Shown: positions 9,201 to 35,500 of the stretch, in pieces
Layout of the letters: the number at the start of each line of letters is the position of its first letter
How positions within the stretch are numbered: position 1 is the first letter of the stretch
Assembly (NCBI RefSeq): GCF_008634025.1
Contig: NZ_PDCM01000002.1
Span: 1,488,001 to 1,552,000, forward strand
Source: Streptomyces albofaciens JCM 4342
GTDB lineage: Bacteria; Actinomycetota; Actinomycetes; Streptomycetales; Streptomycetaceae
Length of the DNA stretch: 64,000 nucleotides
Direction: 5' to 3'
Notes under the pieces: model-generated
Databases searched by the model: none
Told to the model about the DNA's origin: nothing
What the model saw: the letters and a program-made list of their open reading frames with translations, nothing else
Position numbers and translations under genes: made by a program

Positions 9201-12200
9201 CGAGCGACTGCTCGTCGGCGGCGATCCGGTGGACGGTGACCATCAGGACGTGCTCGGTGTTCGACAGGGCGAACAGGTGCGGAGCCCAGGGGGCTTCGCG
9301 TGTCAGGTCGAACGGGTGGGCCGCGTGCGCGGCCAGCAGGCCCGGCAGCTCCTCCTCGGTCGTCTCCGTCACCGGCAGCCGCGGGCGGGCGGCGGGGTCG
9401 GTGGCGGCCATGATGTGCTGGCGCAGTTCGTCGCGGGCGCCGGAGAAGGTGGTCCGCAGGATCTCGTGGCGGGCCGCCACGTCGCCGAGCGCCGCCTCCA
9501 GGGCCGCCCGGTCCAGGTCGCCCGTCAGGCGCAGCGCGGCCGGGAACTGGAACGCCGCGCCGCTGTCGTGCAGCCGGGTCATCAGCCAGGTGCGCAGCTG
9601 GGCGACGGTGGCGGGCGCCTCGCCGTCGTGGTCGGCGGGGGCCAGCACCGGGCGGGCCTTGGTGGCGAGCGTGCGGGCCACGCCCGCGGCGGTCGGCGCG
9701 CTGAAGAACTGCCGCAGGTTCAGCGACGCGTCGAACTCCTCCCGGATGCGGCCGATCAGCCGCATAGCGAGGCCGGACTCACCGCCCAGTTCGAAGAAGT
9801 CGTCGTCGGCGCCCACCTGTTGGAGCTTGAGCACGTCGGCGAAGAGACCGCAGAGGGTCTCCTCGGTCTCGTTCCGGGGTGCGCGCCGCGCGACCCGCTC
9901 GGCGAAGTCCGGGGCGGGCAGGGCCTTGTGGTCGACCTTGCCGTTGGCGGTGACGGGCAGGGTGCCCATCACCATCACCGCGGCCGGCACCATGTAGCCG
10001 GGCAGGATCTTGGCGGCGTGCTCGCGGACCTCGTCGGCGTCCACCTCCTGGCCGTCCGGTACGACGTAGCCGACCAGCAGCCGTTCGCCGGGGCGGTCCT
10101 CGCGGGCCGCGACCACGGCCTGGCCGACGCCGGGGTGCGCGGCCAGCGCCGCCTCGACCTCGCCGAGCTCCACCCGGAACCCGCGGATCTTGACCTGGTC
10201 GTCGGCCCGGCCGACGAACAGCAGCGCGCCGTCCTCCGTCCAGCGCACCAGGTCGCCGGTGCGGTACATCCTCCCCCGGCCTTCGCCCGGGGGGACCCCC
10301 TTGCCGGGCGCGAACGGGCAGGCCACGAAGCGTTCCGCGGTCGGCCCGGCGCGGTCCAGGTAGCCGCGGGCCAGCCCGGTGCCGGCCACGTACAGCTCGC
10401 CCGGTGTGCCGGCCGGGACCGGCTGGAGGAACGCGTCCAGGACGTAGACCTGCCGGTTGGACAGCGGGCGGCCGATCGGCAGCACCGCGGCCGGTTCCTC
10501 GCCCGCCCGGGTCAGGTGCCAGGTGGCGCAGAGCGTGGTCTCGGTCGGGCCGTAAAGGTGGCGTACGGCGGTGTCGGGGCAGGCCGCGCGCACCCGCGCG
10601 ACGGCCGCGGCGGGCACCACGTCGCCGCCGGTCAGCACCTCGCGCAGGCCGCGCAGGCACTCCGGCGACTCCTCGGCCACCACGCGGAACGTGCCGGCCG
10701 TCAGGTGCACCGCGGTCACCCCGGCGGCCACCGCGGCGCGGATGTCCTGTGCGTCCACCGCGCCCGGCGCGGCGACGACCACGCGGCCGCCGGAGGCCAG
10801 CGGCACCCACACCTCGAACAGCGAGGCGTCGAAGGCGTGCGGCGCGTGCATCAGCACCGCGTCGCGCGGGCCGACGGACCAGCCCAGGTCGGCGACGAGA
10901 CCGGCCACGCCGCCGTGCGGCACCGCGACGCCCTTGGGCTGCCCGGTGGAGCCCGAGGTGTACATCACGTACGCGAGGTCCTCCGCCGCCACGCGTACGG
11001 GTACGAGGGCGTCGGCCGGGGCCACCGCGACGGCGGCCCGTACCCGGGCGTCGTCCAGGACGACCAGTTCCGCCGCGGCGTCGACCGGCACCGCGTCGCG
11101 GGTGGCCGCCGTGCACACCACCGCCGACGGGCGGGAGTCGGACAGCAGGAACGCGACCCGCTCGGCCGGGTAGCCGGGGTCGACCGGGACGTACGCGGCA
11201 CCGGCCTTCCACACCGCCAGGAGGGTCACGAGCAGGTCCGCCGAGCGCTCCATCAGGACCGCGACCCGGTCGCCGCGGGTCACGCCCCGGTCCGCGAGGT
11301 AGGCGGCCAGCCGGTCCGACTCGCGGGAGAGTTCGGCGTACGACAGGGAGCGCCGCGGGTCGCTGACCGCGACCGCGCCCGGCACCTGCGCCGCCTGGCC
11401 GGCGATCAGCTCCGGCACCGTGCTGCCCGGGACCTTGGCCGCGGTGGCGTTCCAGCCGGCCAGTACGAGGTCGCGCTCCGGCTCCTCCAGGACGCCGATG
11501 CGGCCCACCGGCACCGAGGGGTCGGCGGCCAGCTGCGCCAGCACCCGTACCACCCGCTGTCCGATCCGCCGGGTCGCCGCCTCGCCGAACAGGTCGGGCC
11601 GGGCGGACAGCCGCAGGCTGATGCGGTCGCCGGGGAACACGCCGAGGGTGATGGGGTAGTGCGCCGCGTTGCGGGAGAGTCCGGCGGGCTCCAGCGTGAG
11701 GGCCTGCGGGTCGTCCGGCGCGGCGGGCGGGCGCGGGAAGCTCTCGTAGACCACGAGGGTGTCGAAGGAGGCGCCGGGCCCGGCGAGCTGCTGGACCTCC
11801 GACAGGCCCAGGTGCTGGTGCGGGAGCAGCGCCGACTGGCGTTCCTGGAGGTCGGTGAGGAGGTCGATGGCGGGCTGCCCGCCGTCGAGCCGTACCCGTA
11901 CCGGCAGGGTGTTGATGAACAGGCCGACCATGGACTCCACGTGCGGCAGGTCGTGCGGGCGGCCCGCGACGGTGGCGCCGAAGACCACGTCGGTGCGCCC
12001 GGCCAGCCGGGCGAGGACCAGCGCCCAGGCGCCCTGGAAGAGCGTGTTGAGCGTCAGTCCGTGGCGGCGGGCCAGCTCGGCCAGGTCGTGGGAGGGGCCT
12101 TCGGGGATGTCGATCAGGACGTCCTCGGGCACCACCGAGGCGCGGGTGCGGTCCGCCGGGACGACCAGCGTCGGTTCCTCGGCGCCGGCCAGTTCGGCGC

Positions 12201-12795
12201 GCCACGCCTCGCGGGCCGCGTCCTTGTCCTGGCGGCCCAGCCAGGCCAGGTAGTCGCGGTAGGAGGCGGTCGGCGGCAGCGCGCCGCCGTCGCCCCCGGC
12301 CGCGTACGCCGCGGACAGTTCGGCGAGCACGATCGGCATCGACCAGCCGTCCATGAGGATGTGGTGGCTGGTGACGACCATCCGGTGCCGGCCGTCGCCG
12401 AGGCGGATCAGCAGGACGCGCAGCAGCGGCGCGGCGGCGAGGTCGAAGCGGCGGGCGCGCTCGGCGCCGGCCAGCCGCTCCGCCTCGGCCTCGGCGTCGT
12501 CCGGCGCGAGGTGCGACAGGTCGGTCTCCTGCCAGGGCAGTTCGACCTCGCGGGCGATGACCTGCACCATGCGGGCGCCGCTGACCCGGCGGAAGCAGGC
12601 GCGCAGCGCCGCGTGCCGGGCGATCAGGGTCTCCCACGCCGCGCGCAGCCGGCCCGTGTCCAAGGGACCGTTCACGGCGTGTGCGGACTGCACCGTGTAG
12701 ACGTCCGGTCCCTCCTCGTCGAAGGTGGCGTGGAAGAGCAGCCCCTCTTGCAGTGGTGACAGCGGCCACACGTCCTCGACCATGGATCGGGTCAT
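6220..12795 (-). CDS. comD: NRPS, module 7: C-A-T-X-(relic A)-TE
   Basis: 2191 residues; terminal module of the heptapeptide line. Domains: condensation ~1-430 (HHILMDGW near 144), adenylation ~460-960, carrier ~975-1040, X domain ~1060-1480, a decayed second adenylation segment ~1510-1900, thioesterase ~1920-2191. The A pocket read against GrsA is D-A-F-H-L-G-L-L-C, an Hpg code. The carrier core reads LGGES instead of LGGDS. The X domain has HRIAADE in place of HHxxxDG, the signature of the P450-recruiting X domain of glycopeptides. The thioesterase shows GWSFGG, with D in LLDTYLDG and H in TDHYSML. Vancomycin-type terminal NRPSs are ~330 residues shorter; the excess is the relic A segment. 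ATG 12795 follows GAGGAG. Confidence 0.95.
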   Translation of the reverse strand: MTRSMVEDVWPLSPLQEGLLFHATFDEEGPDVYTVQSAHAVNGPLDTGRLRAAWETLIARHAALRACFRRVSGARMVQVIAREVELPWQETDLSHLAPDDAEAEAERLAGAERARRFDLAAAPLLRVLLIRLGDGRHRMVVTSHHILMDGWSMPIVLAELSAAYAAGGDGGALPPTASYRDYLAWLGRQDKDAAREAWRAELAGAEEPTLVVPADRTRASVVPEDVLIDIPEGPSHDLAELARRHGLTLNTLFQGAWALVLARLAGRTDVVFGATVAGRPHDLPHVESMVGLFINTLPVRVRLDGGQPAIDLLTDLQERQSALLPHQHLGLSEVQQLAGPGASFDTLVVYESFPRPPAAPDDPQALTLEPAGLSRNAAHYPITLGVFPGDRISLRLSARPDLFGEAATRRIGQRVVRVLAQLAADPSVPVGRIGVLEEPERDLVLAGWNATAAKVPGSTVPELIAGQAAQVPGAVAVSDPRRSLSYAELSRESDRLAAYLADRGVTRGDRVAVLMERSADLLVTLLAVWKAGAAYVPVDPGYPAERVAFLLSDSRPSAVVCTAATRDAVPVDAAAELVVLDDARVRAAVAVAPADALVPVRVAAEDLAYVMYTSGSTGQPKGVAVPHGGVAGLVADLGWSVGPRDAVLMHAPHAFDASLFEVWVPLASGGRVVVAAPGAVDAQDIRAAVAAGVTAVHLTAGTFRVVAEESPECLRGLREVLTGGDVVPAAAVARVRAACPDTAVRHLYGPTETTLCATWHLTRAGEEPAAVLPIGRPLSNRQVYVLDAFLQPVPAGTPGELYVAGTGLARGYLDRAGPTAERFVACPFAPGKGVPPGEGRGRMYRTGDLVRWTEDGALLFVGRADDQVKIRGFRVELGEVEAALAAHPGVGQAVVAAREDRPGERLLVGYVVPDGQEVDADEVREHAAKILPGYMVPAAVMVMGTLPVTANGKVDHKALPAPDFAERVARRAPRNETEETLCGLFADVLKLQQVGADDDFFELGGESGLAMRLIGRIREEFDASLNLRQFFSAPTAAGVARTLATKARPVLAPADHDGEAPATVAQLRTWLMTRLHDSGAAFQFPAALRLTGDLDRAALEAALGDVAARHEILRTTFSGARDELRQHIMAATDPAARPRLPVTETTEEELPGLLAAHAAHPFDLTREAPWAPHLFALSNTEHVLMVTVHRIAADEQSLDPLFRDLAAAYGARSEGRAPERAPLALQFADYARWEQELLRGADEPESLVSDQLNFWTDTLADLADEPALPTDRPRPALPSRRLASVPLRLDAAAHAKLAEAARPREASMFMVVHAALALLLTRLGGSTDITVGTVQPRRDEDGLEGLVGPFDGPLPLRTDTSGDPGFLELLRRVQQADRSARDHHDVPFERLVDALPLPPSVDRHPVFQVGLEVEEDKVELWDPWELPGLRTARLDVGAATGELDLALGLTERQDADGGPGGLDGQLRYATDLFDRDTAQVIADRLVRVLEQLADDPELRLGQVDILLGEDEFRRLVADGNGTAAEAADRTVVELLAEQTARTPDAVAAMDGNGTLTYGALDAASSLLARRLTERGTGPEDVVAVAEPLTAAFLVALTGVLKAGAACRPVDSNRPVEEIEAVLRESRPAALVCTTATAGRLPADGPVPAVPLDDPVAAAPNGATGGTDGLRPPLPAHAALVLDTGAPDGAAVVDHRTLAHHTAHRAHAAPAGGTTLLDTRAPVADLVVPLLAALCGGGGVRLGAPEDVRTPTGPEDPQLLVTTRALLPTLAELPDGRRPVEVLAVSTDTPSADDGLLKWRALHPDTTLVTAHGSAGTGGPWLELRTAAGDPAPAALPAGRPVRDTRAYVLDELLRPVPHGVTGDLYVAGASTARGYADRPARTGERFVASPFGPPGARMLRTGDRARRTADGLITPADPSRERPRRSAARGSRGDLGVLLPLRSQGSRPPLFCVHPSLGLSWGYRGLLPHLPADQPVYGLQARGLAGPEPLPLTMEEMAADYVEQIRSVQPNGPYHLLGWSFGGTVAYAVATALEARGEEVALLALLDTYLDGDTGEVFTETPAARESEDVVLRRELGEQGPRDGEGGGLDDQLLANIREVTINAGRLSFGYTPARFGGDLNVFVATVDRPENSQAWDAAGSWRRFIGGTIETHDIATDHYSMLQPAPLAQIGRIVAEKLRAARPTGERNPS
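7050..8260 (-). other. Vestigial adenylation domain inside the terminal NRPS
   Basis: Between the X domain and thioesterase the protein keeps A-domain landmarks in order: [32 protein letters not shown] (A2-like), then much later [27 protein letters not shown] (A6-like) and [10 protein letters not shown] (A7-like). The ATP-binding loop (A3, normally YTSGSTGxPKG) has become [17 protein letters not shown], the A4/A5 substrate pocket is unrecognisable and A8-A10 including the catalytic lysine are gone. It cannot activate an amino acid. Boundaries are approximate. Confidence 0.75.
10271..10300. repeat. Palindromic insert in A domain of module 7
   Basis: One of six copies of a ~30-bp GC palindrome in the loop between A6 and A7. 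This copy encodes [10 protein letters not shown] ahead of RMYRTGD. Arms are CCCCCGG and CCGGGGG around CTTCGC. Confidence 0.7.
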
Positions 12796-12831
12796 CGCTT
12801 TCTCCTCACAACGCCTCGTCGTGCTCGGTCG

Positions 12832-27759
<14,928 letters not shown>

Positions 27760-27813
27760 CGCTTACTCCTCAAAACGACGTGCGTTCAGCGGACTACGAG
27801 GTGCGGTGCGCGG

Positions 27814-27856
27814 CCCGCGGGCCACGGCGCCCGGCCGGCGGGCCGTGGTCCGCGGG
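27814..27856. other. Intercistronic hairpin between comB and comC
   Basis: 15-bp stem (27814-27828 with 27842-27856) containing a single G-T wobble, loop ~13 bases, in the ~105-bp gap between the two NRPS genes. No T run follows. It may be an mRNA processing or stability element. Confidence 0.5.
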
Positions 27857-27864
27857 TCGTGGGC

Positions 27865-30800
27865 TCACGGCCCCGGCCACGGGTTGTCGTCGGCGAAACC
27901 TGCTTCGAACTCCTCGACCTCGTCCTGGCCGAGGTCCAGCAGGGGGAAGTCGGAGGCGGTGTGCCCGCCGGCGGCGGGGTCGGCGGTGTGGGCGGCCAGG
28001 CCGTCCAGCAGGTCCAGCCAGCGCCGGCCCAGCCGTTCGACGGCGGTGTCCGCCCACAGGCCGGCCGGTCCGGCGAGGGTGAGGGCCAGTTCCGGGCCGT
28101 CCGGGGTGTCCCGGACGTAGGCCCCCGCCTCCAGGGCGTGCGGGGCGGGTGTGCGCGGGTCGGCGGAGCTGCCGACGACCGAGGTGCCGGCCGGCTGCCA
28201 GGCGTCCCCCGTCGCCCCGGCGCGGCCGGCCCCGGCGAACCTGCCCAGGTAATTGAACCCGATGTGGGCGTCCGGGAGGGTGTCCAACTCCGGTCCGGTC
28301 GCGGGGTTCAGGTAGCGCAGCAGGGCGTGGCCGAGGCCGTCGCCGGGTATGTCGCGCGCCTGTTCCTTGACCCGTTTCAGCAGCTCACCGGCTGCCGGGC
28401 CGCCTCCCGCCGCCTCGTCCAGGTCCACGCCGGACACGTCCAGACGGACCGGGTGGACTCCGGTGAACCAGCCCACCGTCCGGGACAGGTCGGCCCCGTC
28501 GACCGGTTCGCGGCCGTGTCGCTCGATGTCCACGACGAGCGCGGCCGCGGGCCGCCCGGACGCCACCGCGCCCGCCAGCGTCGCCAGCAGCACTTCGTGG
28601 ACGCCGCAGTGGAACATCGCGGGGGTGTCGCCGGCCAGCGTGGCCGCCGTCGCGCCGGGCAGCACCCAGGTGCGCCGGTCCATGCCGGTCAAGGTGTCCC
28701 GGTCCGGGTCCAGGGCCCGCCCGCCCAGCGGCGGGGCGACACCCTCGAACAGGGCCTGCCACCGCGGCAGTTCGGCGATCCGGCGCTCCTCGGTGGCCTG
28801 TGCCGCGAGGGCGCCCGCCCACTGCCGGAAGGAGGTCCCGACGGGGTCCGGCTCCGGCACGCGCCCGGCCGCCGCCGCTTCACAGGCGGCCCGCAGGTCC
28901 GGGAGCAGGATGCGCCAGGACACGCCGTCCACGACGAGGTGGTGGATCACCAGGGCCAGCCGCCCGGACCGCCCCGGCCCGGCGTCCAGCCACACCGCCC
29001 GCACCAGCACACCCGCCCCGGTGTCCAGCCGCCCCGTCGCCTCCCGGGCCGCGCGGTCGGCCAGGTCGTCCAGGTCGCCGACCGGTACGTCCGTGGCGTC
29101 GATACGGGTGGTCAGCCCGGCCGCGTCCACCGCGCCCCGCGCCGACACCACCAGGCGCGGGCCGTCCTCGGCGCGCTCCACGCGGGCCCGCAGCATGTCG
29201 TGGGTGTCCAGGACGGCGGCCAGCCCGGCGGTGAGCACGTCCGGCCGCAGGTCCGCGGGCGTGGTGACGATCATCCACTGCGCGAACTCGCGGCTCAGCG
29301 CGTACTCCCCGAGCGCCAGCATGCCCGGCGTCCAGGCCACTTCCCCCACGCCCGCGTCCGGGGCCGCGCGCACCTCGTCGGCGAGCCGGGCCACGGCGGC
29401 CAGCGCGCCCGGCGTCTCCTGCTCGAACACGTCCTGGGCGCTGAACAGCACCCCTTCGCGGCGGGCGCGGGCCGCGAGCTGCATCGACATGATCGAGTCG
29501 CCGCCGCGCGCGAAGAAGCTGTCGTCCGCGCCCACGTCGTCCAGTCCCAGCAGCTCGGCGAAGAGCGCGCACAGGATGTCCTCCGCCACCGTGTGCGGCG
29601 CGCGGCCCGTCGTCTTCCCGGCGAAGCCGGGCGCGGGCAGCGCCCTGCGGTCCACCTTGCCGTTGACCGTCACCGGCAGCTCCGGAAGAACCAGGACGGC
29701 CGCGGGCACCATGTAGTCCGGCAGCACCTTGGCGACGTGCTCGCGGATCTGCTCGGCGTCCGCCTCCTGCCCGTCCGGTACGACATAGCCGACCAGCCGC
29801 CGCTCCCCGGGCCGGTCCTCGCGGGCGACGACGGCGGCCTGGGCCACCCCCGGCGCGGCGGCGAGCACGGTCTCGATCTCGCCCGGCTCGATCCGGTAGC
29901 CACGGATCTTGACCTGCGCGTCGGCCCGCCCGGCGAAGACCAGCTCGCCGTCGCGCGTCCAGCGCGCAAGGTCGCCCGTCCGGTACATCCTCCCCCGGCC
30001 TTCGGCCGGGGGGACCCCCATGCCGGGCACGAAGGGGTCGGCCGTGAAGCGCTCGGCCGTCGCGGCGGGACGGTCGAGGTAGCCGCGCGCCAGGCCCGCC
30101 CCCGCGAGGTACAGCTCCCCGGTCACGTCCGGCGGTACGGGCTGGAGGAACGCGTCCAGCACGTACACCCGGCGGTTGGGCAGCGGACGCCCGATGGGCA
30201 GGACGTCCCCCACGGCCTCGTCGGGCCGCAGCCGGTGCCAGGTGGCGCTCAGCGTGGTCTCGGTCGGCCCGTACAGATGCCGTACGACGAGGTCGGGGCA
30301 CGCCTCCCGGACGCGGGCGACGGACGCCGCCGGGACCACGTCCCCGCCGGTCAGCACTTCCCGCAGCCCCTTGAAGGACTCCGGCGCCTCCTCCGCGACC
30401 ACCCGGAACGAACCGGCGGTCAGGTGCACCGCCGTGACACCCGCCGCCACCGCCTCCCGCACCCGCTGCGCGTCCACCACACCGCTGCCGGCGACCATCA
30501 CCCGGGCCCCGGAGACGAGCGGCACCCAGATCTCGAAGAGGGAGGCGTCGAAGGCGTGCGGGGCGTGCATGAGCACCGCGTCGTCCGGGCCGAGGGACCA
30601 GTCCCGCTCGCCCGCCAGCGCGGCCACACTGCCGTGCGGCACCGCGACACCCTTCGGGGTGCCCGTCGAGCCGGAGGTATACATCACGTACGCCAAGTCG
30701 GCACCGGATATCGCTACTTGGGCTCCGGAACCCTCCCCCTGCACCTCGTCCAGCACCACCAGCGGAGCGGCCGTGTCCACCGGAACCGCCGCACGTGCCG

Positions 30801-32541
30801 CCTCACCGCACACCACGGCCGAGGGCCGCGAGTCGTCCAGCATGAACGCGATCCGCTCCGCCGGATACCCCGCATCCACCGGTACGTACGCGGCCCCCGC
30901 CTTCCACACCCCCAGCAACGCCACCACCAGATCGACGGACCGCTCCAGCACCACCGCGACCCGGTCACCACGCCCCACACCCAAACCGCCCAAGTGCGCG
31001 GCCAGCCGCCCCGCCTCCGCGTCCAACTCCGCGTACGTGAGCCGCCGTTGACCGTCCACGACCGCCACGGCATCCGGCGCCGACGCCACCCGCCGCGCGA
31101 TCAGCTCCGGCACCGACGGCCCCGCCACCTCCCCGGCCGTGGCATTCCACTCCCCCACCACCAACTGCCGTTCAGCCCCACCCAGGACACCGATCCGGCC
31201 CACCGGCACCGACGGATCGGCCACCATCTGCTCCAGCACCCGCACCAGCAGTCCGGTCAGGGCGTGGGCCAGTTCGGGGGTGACCAGGTCGGGGCGGTAG
31301 GAGACCTCCACTTCGATGCGGTCGCCGGGGAGGATGCCCAGCGTCAGCGGGTAGTGGGTGGCCTGGCGCAGGGCCAGGGTGGTGAAGGTGAGCGCGCCGG
31401 GCCCGCCCGACCCGGCGGCGGGGCGGGGGTAGTTCTCGTACACGACCAGCGTGTCGAAGCCTGCGCCGGGCCCGGCGTGCTTCTGGATCTCGGCGAGGCC
31501 CAGGTGCTGGTGCGGCAGCAGCGCGGACCGGCGTGCCTGGACGTCCTTGAGCAGGTCCAGTACGGGCCGCGCGGCGTCGAGGCGTACGCGTACCGGCACG
31601 GTGTTGATGAAGAGGCCGACCATCGACTCGACGCCGGGCAGCTCCGGCGGGCGGCCGGCCACCGTCGTGCCGTACACCACGTCGTCACGGCCGGAGAGGC
31701 GGGCCAGCAGCAGGGCCCAGGCGCCCTGGACCACGGTGTTGGCGGTCAGGCCGTGGCGGCGGGCCAGGCCGGTGACCGCGCGGGTGAGCTCGGCGGGCAG
31801 GGCCGCCTCGGCCTTGTCGGGCAGGACCGGGGCGCGGGCCGGGTCCGCGGGGGCGACGAGCGTCGGCTCGCCGTCCCCGGCCAGCTCGGCGCGCCACGCG
31901 GCCCGCGCCGCGTCCTTGTCCTGCCGGGCCAGCCACGCGAGGTAGTCGCGGTAGGAGGGGGTGCGGCGCAGCCCCGAGGCGTCACCGCCCGCCGCGTACA
32001 CCGCGGTCGCCTCGTCGAAGAGAATCGGCATCGACCAGCCGTCCAGCAGGATGTGATGCGCCGTCAGCACCATGCAGTGCCGGTCCGGGCCGAGGCGGAC
32101 GAGGAGCAGCCGCAGCAGCGGCGCCACGCCCAGGTCGAAGCGTTCCGCGCACTCCGCGGCGGCCAGCCGGCGGACCTCGGCGAGCGCCGCGGCCTCCGGC
32201 AGGGCCGAGAGGTCGGTCTCGCGCCAGGGCAGGACGGCCTCGCGGGTGATGAGCTGGACGGCTTCGCCGGACCTGCGGCGGTGGAAGCCGGCCCGGAGCG
32301 CCGCGTGGCGGGCGAGCAGGGCCTGCCAGGAGGCGCGCCAGCGGGCCGGGTCCAGCGGGCCGTCGATCGTCAGGGTGCGCTGGATGACGTAGACGTCGGG
32401 CCCCTGCGCGTCGAAGCCGGCGTGGAAGAGCATGCCCTCCTGGAGCGGTGACAGCGGCCACACCTCGGCCAGTGCCGAGCCCTTGCCGGACGCCGGGCCC
32501 TTGCCGGACGCCGGTCCCATGGGCGGTGGTGAGGTCTTCAC
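27865..32541 (-). CDS. comB: NRPS, module 3: C-A-T-E
   Basis: 1558 residues, a single elongation module. A short glycine/serine/proline-rich lead ([13 protein letters not shown], an internal duplication) precedes WPLSPLQEG of the C domain; C motif HHILLDG ~162, A pocket ~664, carrier core GGDS ~1015, E motif [10 protein letters not shown] ~1199 with ERHGRE and FNYLGR intact. The pocket reads D-A-F-H-L-G-L-L-S, an Hpg code with a Ser in the last position. The active-looking E domain predicts D-Hpg3. The start is GTG 32541, which overlaps the comA stop as GTGA; GAAGGGGGA lies upstream. The frame stays open far upstream inside comA on the same strand, but that stretch is a shadow. Confidence 0.94.
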   Translation of the reverse strand: MKTSPPPMGPASGKGPASGKGSALAEVWPLSPLQEGMLFHAGFDAQGPDVYVIQRTLTIDGPLDPARWRASWQALLARHAALRAGFHRRRSGEAVQLITREAVLPWRETDLSALPEAAALAEVRRLAAAECAERFDLGVAPLLRLLLVRLGPDRHCMVLTAHHILLDGWSMPILFDEATAVYAAGGDASGLRRTPSYRDYLAWLARQDKDAARAAWRAELAGDGEPTLVAPADPARAPVLPDKAEAALPAELTRAVTGLARRHGLTANTVVQGAWALLLARLSGRDDVVYGTTVAGRPPELPGVESMVGLFINTVPVRVRLDAARPVLDLLKDVQARRSALLPHQHLGLAEIQKHAGPGAGFDTLVVYENYPRPAAGSGGPGALTFTTLALRQATHYPLTLGILPGDRIEVEVSYRPDLVTPELAHALTGLLVRVLEQMVADPSVPVGRIGVLGGAERQLVVGEWNATAGEVAGPSVPELIARRVASAPDAVAVVDGQRRLTYAELDAEAGRLAAHLGGLGVGRGDRVAVVLERSVDLVVALLGVWKAGAAYVPVDAGYPAERIAFMLDDSRPSAVVCGEAARAAVPVDTAAPLVVLDEVQGEGSGAQVAISGADLAYVMYTSGSTGTPKGVAVPHGSVAALAGERDWSLGPDDAVLMHAPHAFDASLFEIWVPLVSGARVMVAGSGVVDAQRVREAVAAGVTAVHLTAGSFRVVAEEAPESFKGLREVLTGGDVVPAASVARVREACPDLVVRHLYGPTETTLSATWHRLRPDEAVGDVLPIGRPLPNRRVYVLDAFLQPVPPDVTGELYLAGAGLARGYLDRPAATAERFTADPFVPGMGVPPAEGRGRMYRTGDLARWTRDGELVFAGRADAQVKIRGYRIEPGEIETVLAAAPGVAQAAVVAREDRPGERRLVGYVVPDGQEADAEQIREHVAKVLPDYMVPAAVLVLPELPVTVNGKVDRRALPAPGFAGKTTGRAPHTVAEDILCALFAELLGLDDVGADDSFFARGGDSIMSMQLAARARREGVLFSAQDVFEQETPGALAAVARLADEVRAAPDAGVGEVAWTPGMLALGEYALSREFAQWMIVTTPADLRPDVLTAGLAAVLDTHDMLRARVERAEDGPRLVVSARGAVDAAGLTTRIDATDVPVGDLDDLADRAAREATGRLDTGAGVLVRAVWLDAGPGRSGRLALVIHHLVVDGVSWRILLPDLRAACEAAAAGRVPEPDPVGTSFRQWAGALAAQATEERRIAELPRWQALFEGVAPPLGGRALDPDRDTLTGMDRRTWVLPGATAATLAGDTPAMFHCGVHEVLLATLAGAVASGRPAAALVVDIERHGREPVDGADLSRTVGWFTGVHPVRLDVSGVDLDEAAGGGPAAGELLKRVKEQARDIPGDGLGHALLRYLNPATGPELDTLPDAHIGFNYLGRFAGAGRAGATGDAWQPAGTSVVGSSADPRTPAPHALEAGAYVRDTPDGPELALTLAGPAGLWADTAVERLGRRWLDLLDGLAAHTADPAAGGHTASDFPLLDLGQDEVEEFEAGFADDNPWPGP
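29990..30019. repeat. Palindromic insert in A domain of module 3
   Basis: Perfect-arm copy of the palindrome (CCCCCGGCC-TTC-GGCCGGGGG), encoding GVPPAEGRG before RMYRTGD. Confidence 0.75.
30548..31248 (-). repeat. Near-identical tract shared by A domains of modules 3 and 4 (copy in comB)
   Basis: Partner of 25830-26520, at an offset of about 4.73 kb. The match stops at the end of the CACCCGCACCAG linker sequence, where the C domains diverge again. Confidence 0.8.
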
Positions 32542-35500
32542 AGCGACAGTCCCCCTTCGAGCCGTGCTGCTATCGCTTCGAACTCCTCGACCTCGTCCTG
32601 GCCGAGGTCCAGCAGCGGGAAGTCGGAGGGCGTGTGACCGCCCGCCTCGGGCGCGGCCGTGTGGGCGGCCAGGCCGCCGAGCAGGTCCCGCCACAGGTGG
32701 CCCAGGCGCGCCGCGGCCTCGTCGCCGAGGACGCCGGCCGGGCCGCCGACCGTGAGCGTCAGTTCGGGTCCGTGCGGTGTGTCGCGGACGACCGCGCCCG
32801 CCTCCACGGCGTGCGGCGCGGGCATGTCCGGGTCGTCCGATCCGCCGAGCGCGGTGCTGCCCGCCGCCTCCCACGGCCCGGCCGTGCCCGCGCCCGCGGG
32901 GAACCGGCCGAGGTAGTTGAAGCCGATCCGCGGGGTCGGGAGGGCCGCCAGCACGGGGCCGGTCTCCGGGTTGAGGTGGCGCAGCAGCCCGTGGCCGAGG
33001 CCGTCGCCGGGCACCGCGCGCACCTGTTCCTTGACGGCCTTGAGCAGCGCCCCGGCCGCCGGGCCGCCCGCCGGGACCTGGTCCAGGTCCACGCCGGACA
33101 GGTCGAGCCGTACGGGATGCACGCTGGTGAACCAGCCCACCGTACGGGACAGGTCGGCCCCGGCGACGGGGTGCCGCCCGTGTCCCTCGACGTTCACCAG
33201 CACCCCGGCCGCCGTGTCCGGCCGCCAGCGCGCCACCGCGCCCGCCAGTGCCGCGAGCAGCACCTCGTGGACTCCGCAGTGGAAGACCACGGGCGTGCGT
33301 GCGGCCAGGACCGCCGCCTGTTCCCGGGGCACCTCCCACGTGTGGTGGCGCACGGTCGCCGAGGTGTCCGTGTCCGGGTCGAGGGCGCGGCTGCCGAGCA
33401 CCGGGTCGGGCCCGTCGAGTACGGCGGTCCAGTACGGCAGTTCCGCGACCCGGTGCGGCTGCGTGGCCTGGGCGGCGAGCAGCGCGGCCCACTGCCGGAA
33501 GGAGGTGCCCACGGGGCCGAGGTCCGCCTCGCGCCCGTCCGCCGCGGCTTCGCAGGCGGCCCGCAGGTCCGGCACCAGGATGCGCCAGGACACGCCGTCC
33601 ACCGCGAGGTGGTGCACGGCCAGCGCCAGCCGGCCGGTCCGGTGCGGTCCGGCGTCCAGCCACACCGCCCGGACCAGGACGCCCGCGGCCGGGTCGAGGC
33701 GGGTGACGGCGTCCTCGGCGGCCCGTTCCGCGAGACCGTCGAGGTCGGCCTCGGCGGCCCGGGTCGCGTCCACCGTGGTCACCAGGCGGTCGGCGTCGAC
33801 CGAGCCCCGGCCGCCGACGGTCAGCACCGGTCCGCCGGGCCGCTCCACCACCCGGGCGCGCAGCATGGCGTGGGTGTCCAGGACGGTGGCCAGTCCGGCG
33901 GCCAGCACGTCGCGGCCCAGCCCGGCCGGGGCGCCCAGGACCGTCCACTGCGCGAACCGGCCGCCCGTGATCCGCTCGCCCAGCAGCCGCATCACCGGGG
34001 TCCACGGCACCTCGCCGACCCCCGAACCCGCGGGGCCGGCGCCGCTCCCGGCGGCCGGCTCCGCCACCTCGGCGAGCCGTTCCGGCGTCTGCTCGTCGAA
34101 GACCTGCCGGGAGGTCACCAGCAGACCGGCGCGGCGGGCCCGCGAGACCAGCTGGAGCGACATGATCGAGTCGCCGCCCAGTTCGAAGAAGCTGTCCTCG
34201 GCGCCGACCCGCTCCAGGCCCAGCAGTTCCGCGAACAGCGCGCACAGCACCGATTCGGCGGGGGTGCGCGGCTCGCGCCCGCCGACCTGTCCGGCGAAGT
34301 CGGGCGCGGGCAGTGCCGCGCGGTCCAGCTTGCCGTTGGGCGACATCGGCAGCTCGCCGAGGACCAGCACGGCCGCCGGGACCATGTGGTCCGGCAGCGT
34401 CGCGGCGACATGGGCGCGGACGGACCGTTCGTCCAGGTCCGGCCCGGCGGACACGACGTAGCCGACCAGGCGGCGTTCGCCGGGCCGGTCCTCGCGGACC
34501 ACCACCGCCGCCTCCGCCACCGCCGGGTGGGCGGTCAGCGCGGCCTCGATCTCGCCCGGCTCGACGCGGAAGCCGCGCACCTTGACCTGGGCGTCCGCCC
34601 GCCCGGCGAAGACCAGTTCGCCGTCGGCGGTCCACCGGGCCAGGTCCCCGGTCCGGTACATCCTCCCCCAGCCTTCGGCCGGGGAGGCCCCCATGCCGGG
34701 CGCGAACGGGTTCGCCACGAACCGGGCCGCGCTCAGCGCCGGGCGTCCCAGGTAGCCGCGCGCCAGGTTGACCCCGGCCACGTACAGCTCGCCCCGTACG
34801 CCCGGGGGCACCGGCTGGAGGAAGGCGTCCAGGACGTACGCCTGTGTGTTGGTGACCGGGCGGCCGATCGAGGGCGCGCTGTCGCCGCCGAGGGGCGCGG
34901 TCACCGTGGAGGTGACGGTCGCCTCCGTGACGCCGTACTCGTTGTACAGCTCCCGCCCTTCGGACCAGCGGCGGCGCACCTCCTCGGTCATCGGCTCGCC
35001 GCCGGTGACCAGCACCCGCAGCCGGGGCAGGCCGTCGGACGGCAGCTGCGGCAGGAACGCGGCGGGCAGCACCACGTGGGTGGCCCCGCGCTCGCGCAGC
35101 AGGTCGGCCAGGTCCTCGCCGAAGGTCTGCTGCCCGGCGGGTGCCAGCACCAGCCGCGCGCCCGCGCACAGCACCGGCCAGATGTCGCCCATCGACACGT
35201 CGAAGCTGGGCGAGACGAGCTGGGCCAGGCGGCTCTCGGTGCCGATGCGGTAGCGCGCGACGCGGTCCGCGACGAGGTTGCCGAGGCCGCGGTGGGCGAC
35301 GATCACGCCCTTGGGCACACCGGTCGACCCGGACGTGTAGATCACGTACGCCGCGTTGTCCACGCCCAGCGGCGCGGGGCGCTCGGCGTCGGACAGGGAG
35401 CCGCCCGCGCGGCGCGCCACGGCCGCGGCCACCGCCGGGTCGTCCAGGACGACCGTGCCGCCGCCCGCGCCGTCCGGCAGCGCGTCCCGGGTCCGCGTGG

